Shown here piece by piece: positions 33,764 to 43,170 of a DNA stretch of 64,000 nt. The position numbers and the translations under genes were made by a program. The notes beneath the pieces were generated by a model that was given only the letters and a program-made list of their open reading frames with translations, was not told the DNA's origin and made no database searches. Each line of letters begins with the position of its first letter. Within the stretch, counting starts at the first letter, position 1. This DNA comes from Anaerocaecibacter muris (lineage in GTDB: Bacteria > Bacillota > Clostridia > Christensenellales > Pumilibacteraceae): positions 85,508 to 149,507 of the forward strand of contig NZ_CALPCE010000006.1 in assembly GCF_943192945.1 (NCBI RefSeq), written 5' to 3'.

Positions 33764-34663
33764 ATGGCAATGGATCCCAAAACTAAAAAACGCGTAAATA
33801 ACTTTGTTGTGGTGCCCGTAGTGGTGCTTATATCGGGCTTGATACGCGCGGTTGTGGTCAACATGTTCGTATTGCCGTTCGAATTTGCGACGAGCGGCGT
33901 TACGGGTATTGGCGTACTCATAGAAAAAGCCGTGCCGTGGTTTTCGGCGGGCTACACTACGCTTATACTCAACTTCCCGTTGTTGGTTTTGTCGTTCCTG
34001 TTCATAGGCAAGCGGTTCACCGTAATTTCGGGCGTGGCGATAGTTTTCTCCGCGGTCGGCATGGTGGTAATGGAATATTTTGACGTGCCGACTTATGCGG
34101 GCGGCGAGCCTATTTTTGCGGCTATAACTGCGGGCGTGCTCGGCGGCGTGGGTTTTGCCATGATGATTCGCATAGGCGGCTCGACGGGCGGAAGCGATAT
34201 TATCGCAATGCTCATACATAAAAAATATCAGGCGACCAACATATCGTGGTACGTGTACGGCGTGGACGCGCTTATAATCTTTGCGTCGATTTTTGTGTTT
34301 AACAGAAACGGCAATGCGACGGTCGCGTCGGTCATGACGCCCGTGCTCATGGCGCTTACCGAGGAATTCAGTCACGCCATGATAGGCGACGTAATACTTA
34401 CCGGCTTTAAGACCGCGCTCAAATACGAAATCGTCACCGACGAGCCGGAAGAGATAAGTCAAGAGATAATGACCAAGCTGGGGCGCGGCGTTACGTGCAC
34501 CGACGTGACGGGCATGTATTCGCATAACAAGCGCGCCATGCTTGTTTGCGTAATACGAAAACGCCAGCTCGCGGAATTTAACAAAATACTCAAAAAGTAC
34601 CCTAACACTTTCGCATACGTGATAAACGCGCGCGAGGTTATAGGCAAGGGGTTCGGCAATTAA
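33764..34663 (+). CDS. YitT family membrane protein (DUF161/DUF2179)
   Basis: A 299-residue protein with five to six hydrophobic helices (residues about 12-190) and a cytoplasmic DUF2179 domain of about 80 residues at the end ('ISQEIMTKLGRGVTC' to 'FAYVINAREVIGKGF'). Key family marks are 'FATSGVTGIGVL' near residue 45 and 'GGSTGGSDIIA' near residue 140. B. subtilis has several relatives (YitT, YpjC, YxkD, YvjA); the transported or sensed molecule is unknown. It is separately transcribed. Confidence 0.92.
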   Translation: MAMDPKTKKRVNNFVVVPVVVLISGLIRAVVVNMFVLPFEFATSGVTGIGVLIEKAVPWFSAGYTTLILNFPLLVLSFLFIGKRFTVISGVAIVFSAVGMVVMEYFDVPTYAGGEPIFAAITAGVLGGVGFAMMIRIGGSTGGSDIIAMLIHKKYQATNISWYVYGVDALIIFASIFVFNRNGNATVASVMTPVLMALTEEFSHAMIGDVILTGFKTALKYEIVTDEPEEISQEIMTKLGRGVTCTDVTGMYSHNKRAMLVCVIRKRQLAEFNKILKKYPNTFAYVINAREVIGKGFGN

Positions 34664-34669
34664 AAAGTC

Positions 34670-34723
34670 AAAACGCGGAAGTTCGCCCGCATTCGGTTGC
34701 GCGGTGCGGCGGTCCGCGTTTTT
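34670..34723 (+). terminator. probable terminator before htpG
   Basis: AAACGCGGA (34671-34679) pairs with TCCGCGTTT (34713-34721) across a GC-rich 33-base loop with its own pairing, followed by T-rich sequence. Confidence 0.5.
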
Positions 34724-34760
34724 GTTTGAAAAATTATAATCGTTAAGGAGTGAAATTACG

Positions 34761-36701
34761 GTGAAAGAATTTAAAGCGCAGTCCAAAAAACTACTCGATC
34801 TTGTGGTCAATTCCATTTACGTCAATCGCGAAATATTTTTGCGCGAGCTTATTTCCAACGCGTCCGACGCGATCGACAAGCGCAGATTTATGTCGCTCAC
34901 GGACGCGTCGCTCGACGCGGACTTCGGCATAGAGCTTAAAGCGGACAAGGCGGCGCGCACGCTCACCGTCAGCGACAACGGCATAGGCATGAACGAAAAA
35001 GAACTCGAAGACTGCTTGGGCGTTATCGCCGCGAGCGGCACCGAGGCGTTTAAAAAAGAGCGCGGCAAGACGGACGGCGAACAGCTTATAGGACAGTTCG
35101 GCGTCGGGTTTTACGCGGCGTTCATGGTCGCCGACAACATTACCGTCATCAGCCGCAAGGCGGGCGAACAGTCTGCCTACAAGTGGGAATCGGACGGCGT
35201 CGAGGGGTTTGACATTTCGCCCGCCGAGCGCGCGGACGCGGGCACGGACGTTATTATACGGCTCAAAGCGGACGGCGACGACGAAAGCTATTCGGAGTTT
35301 TTGGAAAGCTACCGCCTGTCGCAACTCGTTAAAAAGTACTCCGATTATATCCGTTATCCCATACGCATGCTCACCGAAAAACCGATAGAGGGCGGCGCGA
35401 AAGCGGAGGAAACCACCGTGCTCAATTCCATGACGCCCGTGTGGAAAAAGCCCAAGTCGGAGCTCGGCGAAACGGAGCTTGACGATTTTTATAAAAGCGC
35501 GTTCCGCGATTATCGCGCGCCGCTTATCAACATAAGCACGCGCGTCGAGGGCGCGGTGGACTATACGGCGTTGCTGTTTGTGCCGAGCGAGCCGTCGTTC
35601 GATTACTACACCAAGGACTATAAGCGCGGCTTGTCGCTGTACTGCAACGGCGTTTTGATAATGGACAAGTGCGCCGAGCTTGTGCCCGAATATCTGGGCT
35701 TTGTGCGCGGCGTTGTGGACACGCCCGACCTTGCGTTAAACATTTCGCGCGAAACGTTACAGCACGATCGCAGGCTTGTCGCCATAGCCAACGGACTGGA
35801 AAAGAAGATACTCGCCGAGTTCGACAAGCTGTTAAAGAACGACAGGGAAAAATACGAAAAGGTGTTTGCGCAGTTTGGCAAAGCGTTGAAGTTCGGCGCA
35901 TACGACAATTTCGGCGCGAACAAAGACAAGCTCAAAGACCTGTTGTTGTACTATTCGGACGCGGACAAAAAACTCGTAACAATAAAAGAATACGTCGCCA
36001 AGCTGGACGAAAAAGCGCCCATACTCTATGCGTGCGGCGAAACTACCGAAAAGATAGCCATGCTTCCGCAGATAGAGGGCGCGCGCGAAAACGGCAAGGA
36101 CGTGTTACACTTTACCGATCCCGTGGACGAATTTATAGCGCGCATGATCGAGGATTACGACGGGCATAAATTCGAGAACATTGCGTCTGGCGCGGACAAT
36201 GGCAAAACCAAGTCCGCCGAGCATAAAGAACTGCTCAAACGTATGGAAGCGCGACTGAAAGGCAAGGCGGCTGTCACCGCTACCGACAAGCTCAAATCTT
36301 ATCCCGTTTGCCTCGCCGCCAAAGGCGACGTGTCGCTCGAAATGGAGCGCATTATGGAAGCCATGGGCGGCGGCGTAAAAGCCGAGCGCGTGTTGCAGGT
36401 CAATCTCGATCACCCGATCGTCAAGAGCATGGACGGCATGGACGACGACAAGTTCGCCGACTGCGTGACCGTGCTGTACAACGAGGCGTTGATAGCCGAG
36501 GGCTATAAAACCGAGCCCGAATTTTTATCGGCGTTAAACCGCTTGATAGGCGGCGCGAGCTGTCAAACCGAAAACGCAAAAGTTTGCGGCGGCGATAAAA
36601 AACAGCCCCGGAAAAAGCCTGCGGCGAAAAAAGCGGCGCAGTCGGCAACGACCGATAAGCCCGAAAGCGGCGAAGCCCCGACCGAGGGCGTCGATAAATG
36701 A
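34761..36701 (+). CDS. htpG: molecular chaperone HtpG (Hsp90 family)
   Basis: A 646-residue ATP-dependent chaperone. The GHKL ATP site is complete: 'ELISNASDAIDK' (N box), 'DNGIGM' and 'GQFGVGFYAAFMV'. The middle-domain block 'LYCNGVLIMD' to 'NISRETLQHDR' with the catalytic Arg is kept, and the C-terminal dimerisation domain follows. It ends in an unusual 40-residue Lys/Ala/Pro-rich tail ('KKQPRKKPAAKKAAQ'), not part of the Hsp90 fold. GTG start with AAGGAG 12 bases upstream. The next gene overlaps it by 4 bases. Confidence 0.97.
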   Translation: MKEFKAQSKKLLDLVVNSIYVNREIFLRELISNASDAIDKRRFMSLTDASLDADFGIELKADKAARTLTVSDNGIGMNEKELEDCLGVIAASGTEAFKKERGKTDGEQLIGQFGVGFYAAFMVADNITVISRKAGEQSAYKWESDGVEGFDISPAERADAGTDVIIRLKADGDDESYSEFLESYRLSQLVKKYSDYIRYPIRMLTEKPIEGGAKAEETTVLNSMTPVWKKPKSELGETELDDFYKSAFRDYRAPLINISTRVEGAVDYTALLFVPSEPSFDYYTKDYKRGLSLYCNGVLIMDKCAELVPEYLGFVRGVVDTPDLALNISRETLQHDRRLVAIANGLEKKILAEFDKLLKNDREKYEKVFAQFGKALKFGAYDNFGANKDKLKDLLLYYSDADKKLVTIKEYVAKLDEKAPILYACGETTEKIAMLPQIEGARENGKDVLHFTDPVDEFIARMIEDYDGHKFENIASGADNGKTKSAEHKELLKRMEARLKGKAAVTATDKLKSYPVCLAAKGDVSLEMERIMEAMGGGVKAERVLQVNLDHPIVKSMDGMDDDKFADCVTVLYNEALIAEGYKTEPEFLSALNRLIGGASCQTENAKVCGGDKKQPRKKPAAKKAAQSATTDKPESGEAPTEGVDK

Positions 36702-37477
36702 AAAGCAAAAAACCGCGCATAGTAATCGTTTCGGGTTCGTCGAGCGGCATAGGAAAGGAGCTTTGCGCGCTGTACCGCGCGGCGGGCGACACCGTTATAG
36801 GCTTGTCGCGGCGCGGCGGCGACAACGGCGATATTGCCGTTGACGTTACCGATTACGCGGCGGTCGAGAACGCGGTCAACGAGATTGCGACCCGTTACGG
36901 CGGGATAGATACCGTTATCGCCAATGCGGGCGGCGGACTGTCGGGCGCGACCGAGCTGTTGCCGCTGGACGAGGTGCAGGCGCAAATGTCGCTCAACTTT
37001 ACGGGCGCGCTCAACCTTGTGCGATGCGCATTGAAGCACATGCAGGCGGGCGGGCGCGCGGTGTTTGTTTCGTCGGCATGCGCGCTTTTCGCATTGCCGT
37101 ACCGCGCGATCTACTGCGCGAGCAAAGCGGCGGTCAATATGGCGGCGTTCGGGTTGTACATGGAACTCAAAAAACACGGCATTAAAGTTACGTCGGTGTG
37201 CGCGGGCGATATTAAAACCAATTTTACAGCCAATCGCGTCAAGTACGCGGAGGGCGGCGAACGTTACGGCGACGCGCCCAAAATTTCGGCGCAGAAAATC
37301 GACTCGCGCGAGCACAAACGCATGCGGCTCCAACCCGCGGCGAAAAAGATTTACAAGTGTTGCAACAAGTGCAAAAAGCCGATGTATATAATCGGGTTTA
37401 AGTACAAAGTATTGAATTTTTTGCGGCATATCTTGCCACAGAAGCTGTTTCTCGATATAACGGCGAAGCTGTTTTAA
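36698..37477 (+). CDS. short-chain dehydrogenase/reductase (SDR)
   Basis: A 259-residue classical SDR. NAD(P) motif 'VSGSSSGIGKE' at residues 10-20, 'NAGGG' near 76, catalytic Ser in 'VSSACALF' and the YxxxK in 'YCASKAA' near residue 145. The C terminus has a cysteine-rich patch ('KCCNKCKKP') before a short hydrophobic ending, so it may attach to the membrane or bind metal. The substrate is unknown. Overlaps the htpG stop (ATGA), an uncommon pairing. Confidence 0.88.
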   Translation: MKSKKPRIVIVSGSSSGIGKELCALYRAAGDTVIGLSRRGGDNGDIAVDVTDYAAVENAVNEIATRYGGIDTVIANAGGGLSGATELLPLDEVQAQMSLNFTGALNLVRCALKHMQAGGRAVFVSSACALFALPYRAIYCASKAAVNMAAFGLYMELKKHGIKVTSVCAGDIKTNFTANRVKYAEGGERYGDAPKISAQKIDSREHKRMRLQPAAKKIYKCCNKCKKPMYIIGFKYKVLNFLRHILPQKLFLDITAKLF

Positions 37478-37486
37478 AGGAGCATT

Positions 37487-39250
37487 ATGATAAAGACGGA
37501 CGGCGGTACGTTCTATCTGACCGCGGGCGAGGCGTGCTATATTTTCAAGATCGACGGCGGCGCGTTGCGGCACGTGCATTTCGGCAAGCGCGTCGAGCCG
37601 GAGGACGATTTGACTGCGCTTGGTTTCGGCTCGGAAAACTGGTCGGAGCTGGGCGGCGCGACGTTCGCGCGCGACGGCAAGCCGATTGCGGTCAAACTCG
37701 AATACGGCGGCGCGCAAGTCTTGGCGGACAAGCCCGCGCCCGATCGTCCCGCGCTTGGCGGCGGTAAAACATTAGTTATCGACATGCGCGACTACAAAGC
37801 CGCGTTGCGCGTCAAGCTGTACTACACGCCCTATCCGCGCGGCGGGTTTTCTCGGCGCGTCGAGATTTACAACGACGGGAGCAAGTCGGTGACATTGACT
37901 GCGCCGCCGCAAACGGTAACGCTCGCGCGCGAGTACGATATAATATCGGTAGGCGACAACGGCGAAAAGCGTCGCACGCCCGTCGGTAAATACTCGGACG
38001 GCGGGAACGCTTTGACCAACTTTATCGCTGCGGCAAAGCCGACGGCGAGCGAGTCGCACGGCGATGTTTACGGGTTTTTGTGTGCTTACGGCGACGGCGC
38101 GGTGCATGCGACGACGGACGGCGCGGCGACGGTTATAACCTGTGACGACGGCGCGAACGGTACGGAAATAGCGGCGGGCGGCGTGTACACTCTGCCCGAA
38201 GCGCTTGCGGTGTATTCGGACAGCGGCGTGGGCGGCATGTCGCGCATACTTCACGATGTGTTGCGCGAAAATTCGGGCGAGCGCATAGACGGCAAACGCC
38301 GCCCGACGGTGCTGTACAGCCCGATTATGTCGGTGGACAAAATGTGCGAAGCCGCGGGCACTGCGTGCGAGCTCGGTTGCGACGTGTTTGCCGTTGATTG
38401 CGGCGAGGCGAGCGCGGACGCGATAAAGGCGGTTGCCGAGGCGTGCAAGGCGGCGGGCATTAAGTTCGGCGTGCGTGTTTCGCCCGTTGCGCTCGGCAAG
38501 TCGAGTGCGGCTTATATTAAAGAAAGCGTCAAGGCAAAGAACGGCAAGTTTGCGGTCGATATGAGCGACGACCGTTCCGTCGAGGCGTTTATCGCCGCAT
38601 TGCAAAACGTGATTGCCGATTGCGACGCCGAATATTTGATGATAGATATTGAGCGAGGCGGAGTAAAGCCGTTCGCTGTGGGCATGTGGCGCGTTCGCGG
38701 CGCGCTGGCGGCGCGGTTCCCCGAGCTTGTTATAGAGTGGGGCGCGGTCCCGACGGAAATGCTAATCGGTCAGTCGCTGTGCTATCCGCCGTGCCTCATG
38801 CGCAACGCCGTTGCCGCGACCCCGTCGGATTCGTTGAAAACGCGTTTCGACATCGCGACGTTCGGGTGCTTGGGTTACGAACTCGACCCGACGGAAGCGA
38901 CGGACGAACTGAAACGCGCAATCCGCGCGCAGATTTTTTCGTATCAGGACGACGCGCCCGCAACGCTCAACGGCGACTTGTACAGACTGTCGGCGGCGGA
39001 CGGCGATGTGTGTCTTATGTCGGTGGCAAAGGACAAGTCGCGCGCTTACGCAGTGTGCATACGCACGCACGCGAGCAAAACGTCGGTGCGACTGTTGGGT
39101 CTGGACGAACACAACATTTATCATATACGCGAACTCAATAAAACGTTTTCGGGCGCGGCGCTCATGTATTGCGGCGTGTCCGTTCCGCCCGCGTGCGGCG
39201 AAAAAACGACGTTCGTCCTGCATTTGCGGCAGGTCGCGGACTATGAGTAA
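37487..39250 (+). CDS. GH36 (alpha-galactosidase)-like protein, apparently without the acid/base residue
   Basis: A 587-residue protein related to GH36 alpha-galactosidases but shorter than the usual ~730. The N-terminal beta-domain blocks ('GFGSENWSELGG', 'YPRGGFSRRVEIYN') and barrel blocks match. The nucleophile strand reads 'AEYLMIDIERGG' in place of the usual KWDxNR, so an Asp stays but the Asn-Arg is lost. The region 'FPELVIEWGAVPTEMLIG' runs directly to 'QSLCYPPCLM', whereas GH36 enzymes have about 20 extra residues here containing the GGGRFD and SDDTDA blocks with the acid/base Asp. It may be inactive, or a regulator or altered hydrolase. AAGGAG precedes the ATG. Confidence 0.8.
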   Translation: MIKTDGGTFYLTAGEACYIFKIDGGALRHVHFGKRVEPEDDLTALGFGSENWSELGGATFARDGKPIAVKLEYGGAQVLADKPAPDRPALGGGKTLVIDMRDYKAALRVKLYYTPYPRGGFSRRVEIYNDGSKSVTLTAPPQTVTLAREYDIISVGDNGEKRRTPVGKYSDGGNALTNFIAAAKPTASESHGDVYGFLCAYGDGAVHATTDGAATVITCDDGANGTEIAAGGVYTLPEALAVYSDSGVGGMSRILHDVLRENSGERIDGKRRPTVLYSPIMSVDKMCEAAGTACELGCDVFAVDCGEASADAIKAVAEACKAAGIKFGVRVSPVALGKSSAAYIKESVKAKNGKFAVDMSDDRSVEAFIAALQNVIADCDAEYLMIDIERGGVKPFAVGMWRVRGALAARFPELVIEWGAVPTEMLIGQSLCYPPCLMRNAVAATPSDSLKTRFDIATFGCLGYELDPTEATDELKRAIRAQIFSYQDDAPATLNGDLYRLSAADGDVCLMSVAKDKSRAYAVCIRTHASKTSVRLLGLDEHNIYHIRELNKTFSGAALMYCGVSVPPACGEKTTFVLHLRQVADYE

Positions 39251-39264
39251 ATGAAAAATTACGG

Positions 39265-39372
39265 AAGGCTTGCGCTATGCGCAAGCCTTGATTTTTATAT
39301 ATGGAAAAGATATGCTTATACCCCCATCATTCCGAGCTTGCCGAGGAATCAAGGCGAACCGCCGCAGTGTGG
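39265..39372 (+). repeat. dispersed intergenic repeat, copy A (begins with hairpin)
   Basis: A hairpin AAGGCTTGCGC / GCGCAAGCCTT (39265-39289) with a T run, which can also end transcription of the GH36-like gene, then about 80 bases nearly identical to 53256-53335. The core includes CATCATTCCGAGCTTG and GGCGAACCGCCGCA. The same core recurs at 46579-46634. A small open frame (39301) is only a by-product. The rest of the gap to 39510 shows nothing else recognisable. Confidence 0.8.
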
Positions 39373-39514
39373 TGCGGTATAATGATAAGTTTTTATTGTT
39401 CTGTCGAAATGATTGGGAAATGTTATTTGTACTCGCAGTTTAGTCACGGTGTTTATTATTATCATAATTATGTTTCTAAATATTGTGGTTTTTTGGCAAA
39501 AAAATTTTTAAAAA

Positions 39515-39567
39515 ACACAATATATAGTGGTAAAAGGCTTGACACGGGGGTTGTTCGGTGTTATAAT
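39515..39567 (+). promoter_or_regulatory. NrdR box and promoter of nrdD
   Basis: ACACAATATATAGTGG (39515-39530) matches the conserved NrdR repressor box. It lies directly before a promoter: TTGACA 39539-39544, 17 bases, TATAAT 39562-39567. NrdR senses the ATP/dATP level and represses RNR genes. A second box at the usual spacing was not found. Confidence 0.8.
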
Positions 39568-39628
39568 GAGCAAGCCTTGACCGTAGGGCGCGGTTTATCG
39601 CGGTTTGCGGCGGGCGTGGAGGTAAAAC

Positions 39629-41995
39629 ATGTATCAAGTAGTCAAGAGAGACGGCAAACAAACTTCGTTTGATATTTCCAAGATAAGTCAAGCGATTCGC
39701 AAGGCGTTCGACGCGCAGGAAAAGCAGTATAACGACGATATTATCGATCTTATCGCGTTGCGCGTTACGGCGGACTTTGCGGGCAAGGTCAAAAGCGGGT
39801 TAGTCGCCGTCGAGGATATTCAGGACAGTGTGGAGCACGTGCTTATTCAGGCGGGCTATGCCGATGTTGCCAAGGCGTATATTTTGTACCGCAAACAGCG
39901 CGAAAAAATCCGCAATATGAAATCCACGATTCTCGACTACAAGGAGCTTGTAGACAGTTACGTCAAGGCTTCGGACTGGCGCGTCAAGGAGAACTCGACC
40001 GTTACGTATTCGGTCGGCGGGCTTATTCTGTCCAACTCGGGCGCGATAACCGCCAATTACTGGCTGTCCGAAATTTACGACGAGGAAATAGCGGCGGCGC
40101 ACCGCAGTGCGGATATTCATATCCACGACATGTCCATGCTTACGGGATATTGCGCGGGCTGGTCGTTGCGTCAACTCATACAAGAGGGCTTGGGCGGTAT
40201 CCCCGGCAAGATCAGCAGTTCGCCCGCGAGCCATTTGGCGACGCTGTGCAATCAGATGGTCAACTTCCTCGGCATTATGCAAAACGAATGGGCGGGCGCG
40301 CAGGCGTTTTCGTCGTTCGACACGTACCTCGCTCCGTTCGTCAAGGTGGACAACCTTTCGTACAACGAGGTTAAAAAGTGCATCGAGTCGTTTATTTACG
40401 GTGTGAACACGCCGTCGCGCTGGGGCACGCAAGCGCCGTTCTCCAATATTACGCTCGACTGGACATGCCCGCCCGACCTCGCGGAACAGCCCGCAATCGT
40501 CGGCGGCAAGCCCATGGACTTCAAGTATAAAGATTGCAAGAAGGAAATGGACATGGTCAACAAGGCGTTTATCGAGATAATGATCGAGGGCGACGCCAAC
40601 GGCAGAGGATTCCAGTATCCTATACCCACGTATTCCATTACCCGCGACTTCGATTGGACGGATAACGAGAACAACCGCTTGTTGTTTGAAATGGCGGCTA
40701 AATACGGCACGCCGTACTTCTCCAACTATATCAACTCGGACATGGAGCCTTCGGATATACGCAGTATGTGTTGCCGTCTGCGCCTCGACCTGCGCGAACT
40801 GCGCAAAAAGTCGGGCGGGTTCTTCGGAAGCGGCGAGAGCACGGGTTCGGTCGGCGTTGTTACGATCAACATGCCGCGCATAGCGTATCTTGCGGAAAAC
40901 GAACAGGATTTTTACGCGCGGCTCGACAGGCTCATGGACGTTTCGGCGCGCTCGCTCAAAATCAAGCGCGATATTATAACCAAGCTCATGGACGAGGGCT
41001 TGTATCCGTACACGCGCCGCTACCTCGGCACGTTCAACAACCACTTCTCGACGATCGGGCTTGTCGGTATGAACGAGGCGGGGCTTAACGCCAAATGGTT
41101 GCGCGCCAACCTCACGGACGAGCGCGTACAGCGTTTTGCGCAGGACGTGCTCAACCACATGCGCGAACGCTTGGTTATTTATCAAGAACAGTACGGCGAT
41201 CTTTACAACCTCGAAGCAACGCCCGCGGAGTCCACGACGTACCGTCTTGCCAAGCACGACAAAGAGCGTTATCCCGACATCATTACAGCTAACGAGAACG
41301 GCACGCCGTACTACACCAACAGTTCGCACCTGCCTGTCGGTTATACCGAGGATGTGTTCAGCGCGCTGGATATTCAGGACGAACTTCAAACACTGTACAC
41401 TTCGGGTACCGTTTTCCACACTTTCCTCGGCGAAAAACTGCCCGATTGGAAAGCCGCGGCGAAACTTGTTCGCACGGTCGCGGAAAACTACAAACTCCCG
41501 TACTTCACGCTGTCGCCGACGTACTCGGTGTGCCGCAATCACGGATATATCGCGGGCGAAATTTACACCTGCCCGAAGTGCGGAGAAAAGACCGAGGTCA
41601 ACAGCCGCATAACCGGTTACTACCGTCCCGTTCAGAACTGGAACGACGGCAAGGCGCAGGAGTTTAAAGACCGCAGAACGTACAACACCATGAAGTACGA
41701 TACGCCGCATACGGGGCATAAGTGCGCCGCCAAGCCGCAAGAGGAACAAGCGCAGGTGACGGGCGAAGTGCAATATTCGCTGTTCACGACCCCGACTTGT
41801 CCCAACTGCAAGGTCGCTATACCCATGCTCGAAAAAGCGGGTTTGGACGTCAATATCGTCAATGCCGTCGAGGATCCCGACAGCGCAAAGAAGTATGGCG
41901 TTAAGCAGGCGCCCACGCTGATCGTGACCAACGGTGCGGAAACCGCGAAGTACGCGGGCGTCGCGGAGATTAAAAAGTTCTTGAGCGGCAAATAA
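39629..41995 (+). CDS. nrdD: anaerobic (class III) ribonucleoside-triphosphate reductase fused to a redoxin domain
   Basis: A 788-residue glycyl-radical enzyme making dNTPs without oxygen. An ATP cone covers about residues 1-95 ('VVKRDGKQTSFDISKI'), followed by the NrdD barrel. The radical site is Gly663 in 'RITGYYRPVQNWNDGK', and the zinc region begins with 'TCPKCGEK' near residue 645. The C-terminal ~80 residues form a glutaredoxin/NrdH-like domain with the dithiol Cys724-Cys727 (TCPNC) and 'APTLIVTNG', with a cis-Pro. Redoxin-dependent NrdD types use thiol electrons rather than formate, so the fused domain is likely its own reductant. NrdG, the activase, is not nearby. AGG before the start ATG is followed by trxB downstream. 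Confidence 0.95.
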   Translation: MYQVVKRDGKQTSFDISKISQAIRKAFDAQEKQYNDDIIDLIALRVTADFAGKVKSGLVAVEDIQDSVEHVLIQAGYADVAKAYILYRKQREKIRNMKSTILDYKELVDSYVKASDWRVKENSTVTYSVGGLILSNSGAITANYWLSEIYDEEIAAAHRSADIHIHDMSMLTGYCAGWSLRQLIQEGLGGIPGKISSSPASHLATLCNQMVNFLGIMQNEWAGAQAFSSFDTYLAPFVKVDNLSYNEVKKCIESFIYGVNTPSRWGTQAPFSNITLDWTCPPDLAEQPAIVGGKPMDFKYKDCKKEMDMVNKAFIEIMIEGDANGRGFQYPIPTYSITRDFDWTDNENNRLLFEMAAKYGTPYFSNYINSDMEPSDIRSMCCRLRLDLRELRKKSGGFFGSGESTGSVGVVTINMPRIAYLAENEQDFYARLDRLMDVSARSLKIKRDIITKLMDEGLYPYTRRYLGTFNNHFSTIGLVGMNEAGLNAKWLRANLTDERVQRFAQDVLNHMRERLVIYQEQYGDLYNLEATPAESTTYRLAKHDKERYPDIITANENGTPYYTNSSHLPVGYTEDVFSALDIQDELQTLYTSGTVFHTFLGEKLPDWKAAAKLVRTVAENYKLPYFTLSPTYSVCRNHGYIAGEIYTCPKCGEKTEVNSRITGYYRPVQNWNDGKAQEFKDRRTYNTMKYDTPHTGHKCAAKPQEEQAQVTGEVQYSLFTTPTCPNCKVAIPMLEKAGLDVNIVNAVEDPDSAKKYGVKQAPTLIVTNGAETAKYAGVAEIKKFLSGK

Positions 41996-42023
41996 TATAT
42001 ACTGTATATAAGGAACAAAACCA

Positions 42024-42917
42024 ATGCTTGATTTCATTATCATAGGCGGCGGAACGGCGGGCTTGAGCTCCGCCGTTTATGCTTGCAGGGCGAATAAGAC
42101 CGCTCTTGTCATAGAGCGCGATTCGTTCGGGGGTCAGATTGTTGACGCGCCGAACGTCGAAAACTATCCCGGGATTGTCAATATTTCGGGCGCGCAGTTC
42201 GCGTCCGATCTGTTCGACCAAGCCGAAAAGTCGGGCGCGAGCTTTAAGTGCGAAACCGTGTTGAAGATTGTGCCCGAGGGCGCGTGCACTACCGTTGTCA
42301 CGGACACGGGCAAGTATACCGCCAAGGCTGTTATTATCGCCGCGGGTTGCGAGCATAGGCGTTTGGGAGTGCCGAGAGAGGAAGACCTTATCGGCAACGG
42401 CGTGAGTTATTGCGCGCTGTGCGACGGCGCGTTCTTTAAGGACAAGACCGTTGCGGTCGTCGGCGGGGGCAATGCCGCGTTTACCGACGCTTTGTATCTT
42501 GCGGGCGTTGCGGGGCTTGTTTATATTATTCATCGGCGCGACGGGTTCCGTGCGGAACAGGCGCTTATCGATCGCGCCAAGGAGCTTAATTCCGTGCGCA
42601 TAATCACCAATGCCGTGGTCAAGCAGTTGCACGGCGACGGTGAGCTTGACGGGCTGACGCTCGACGTGAACGGCGTTGCGCAGAAGATTGATGTTGACGG
42701 GCTGTTCGTTGCGATAGGGCAACAGCCGGACAATGCCGCGTTCGCGCCCGTCGCGCTCGACACCGACGGGTATATCGTTGCCGACGATCGGTGCCGTACT
42801 AATATTCGCGGGGTGTACGCCGCAGGCGATTGCCGTGCAAAGACCGTGCGCCAGCTCACCACCGCCGCCGCCGACGGGGCTATCGCCGTCGATACCGCGC
42901 TTAAAGAAATGTTTTAA
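42024..42917 (+). CDS. trxB: thioredoxin-disulfide reductase
   Basis: A 297-residue NADPH-thioredoxin reductase. The FAD motif 'IGGGTAGLSSAVY' is near residues 7-19, the redox pair CALC is Cys130-Cys133, and 'VVGGGNAAFTDALYL' is the NADPH motif. The C-terminal 'GVYAAGDCRAKTVRQ' is standard for TrxB. It follows nrdD by 28 bases, so it probably recycles the fused redoxin domain of NrdD with NADPH. A perfect palindrome TATATAC-T-GTATATA (41996-42010) lies between the two genes and may be a regulatory site or an mRNA processing hairpin. Confidence 0.95.
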   Translation: MLDFIIIGGGTAGLSSAVYACRANKTALVIERDSFGGQIVDAPNVENYPGIVNISGAQFASDLFDQAEKSGASFKCETVLKIVPEGACTTVVTDTGKYTAKAVIIAAGCEHRRLGVPREEDLIGNGVSYCALCDGAFFKDKTVAVVGGGNAAFTDALYLAGVAGLVYIIHRRDGFRAEQALIDRAKELNSVRIITNAVVKQLHGDGELDGLTLDVNGVAQKIDVDGLFVAIGQQPDNAAFAPVALDTDGYIVADDRCRTNIRGVYAAGDCRAKTVRQLTTAAADGAIAVDTALKEMF

Positions 42918-43135
42918 CCTACTTCTTTTGAAAAAGAAGTAGGCAAGAAAACTTTATGCGTGAAGATTTATCGGTAGTTGTGCGTTGACTTTCTTTTGGA
43001 ATAACGGAGTAGGCAAGAGTTACTTTTTTAGGCAAAAAAGTAACCAAAAAACCTTTACGCGGGAAGGTTAATCGATGGTTTTTCGTTGACTTTCTTTCGC
43101 GGCAACGAGGTAGGCGAGAAAACTTTATGCGGGCA
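42918..43135 (+). repeat. imperfect direct repeat with two self-complementary hairpins
   Basis: Two similar ~100-bp units (shared CGTTGACTTTCTTT at 42983 and 43084, spacing 101). They carry two self-pairing stems: CCTACTTCTT / AAGAAGTAGG near 42919-42943, and GTTACTTTTTT / AAAAAAGTAAC near 43019-43044. No protein is encoded. The first stem may also end trxB transcription. Confidence 0.65.
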
Positions 43136-43170
43136 TTTTTAATGTTTATATTTTTATCAACCATGAAAAA

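Noticed and set aside
39301..39672. Small frame containing 'HSELAEES'-like sequence
   Set aside because: It translates a dispersed intergenic repeat and runs into the nrdD start; the promoter and NrdR box lie inside it.
39800..42043. Very long minus-strand open frame opposite nrdD
   Set aside because: It mirrors the coding strand of a clear gene; the GC-rich third positions leave few stops on the other strand. No family pattern is visible in its translation.
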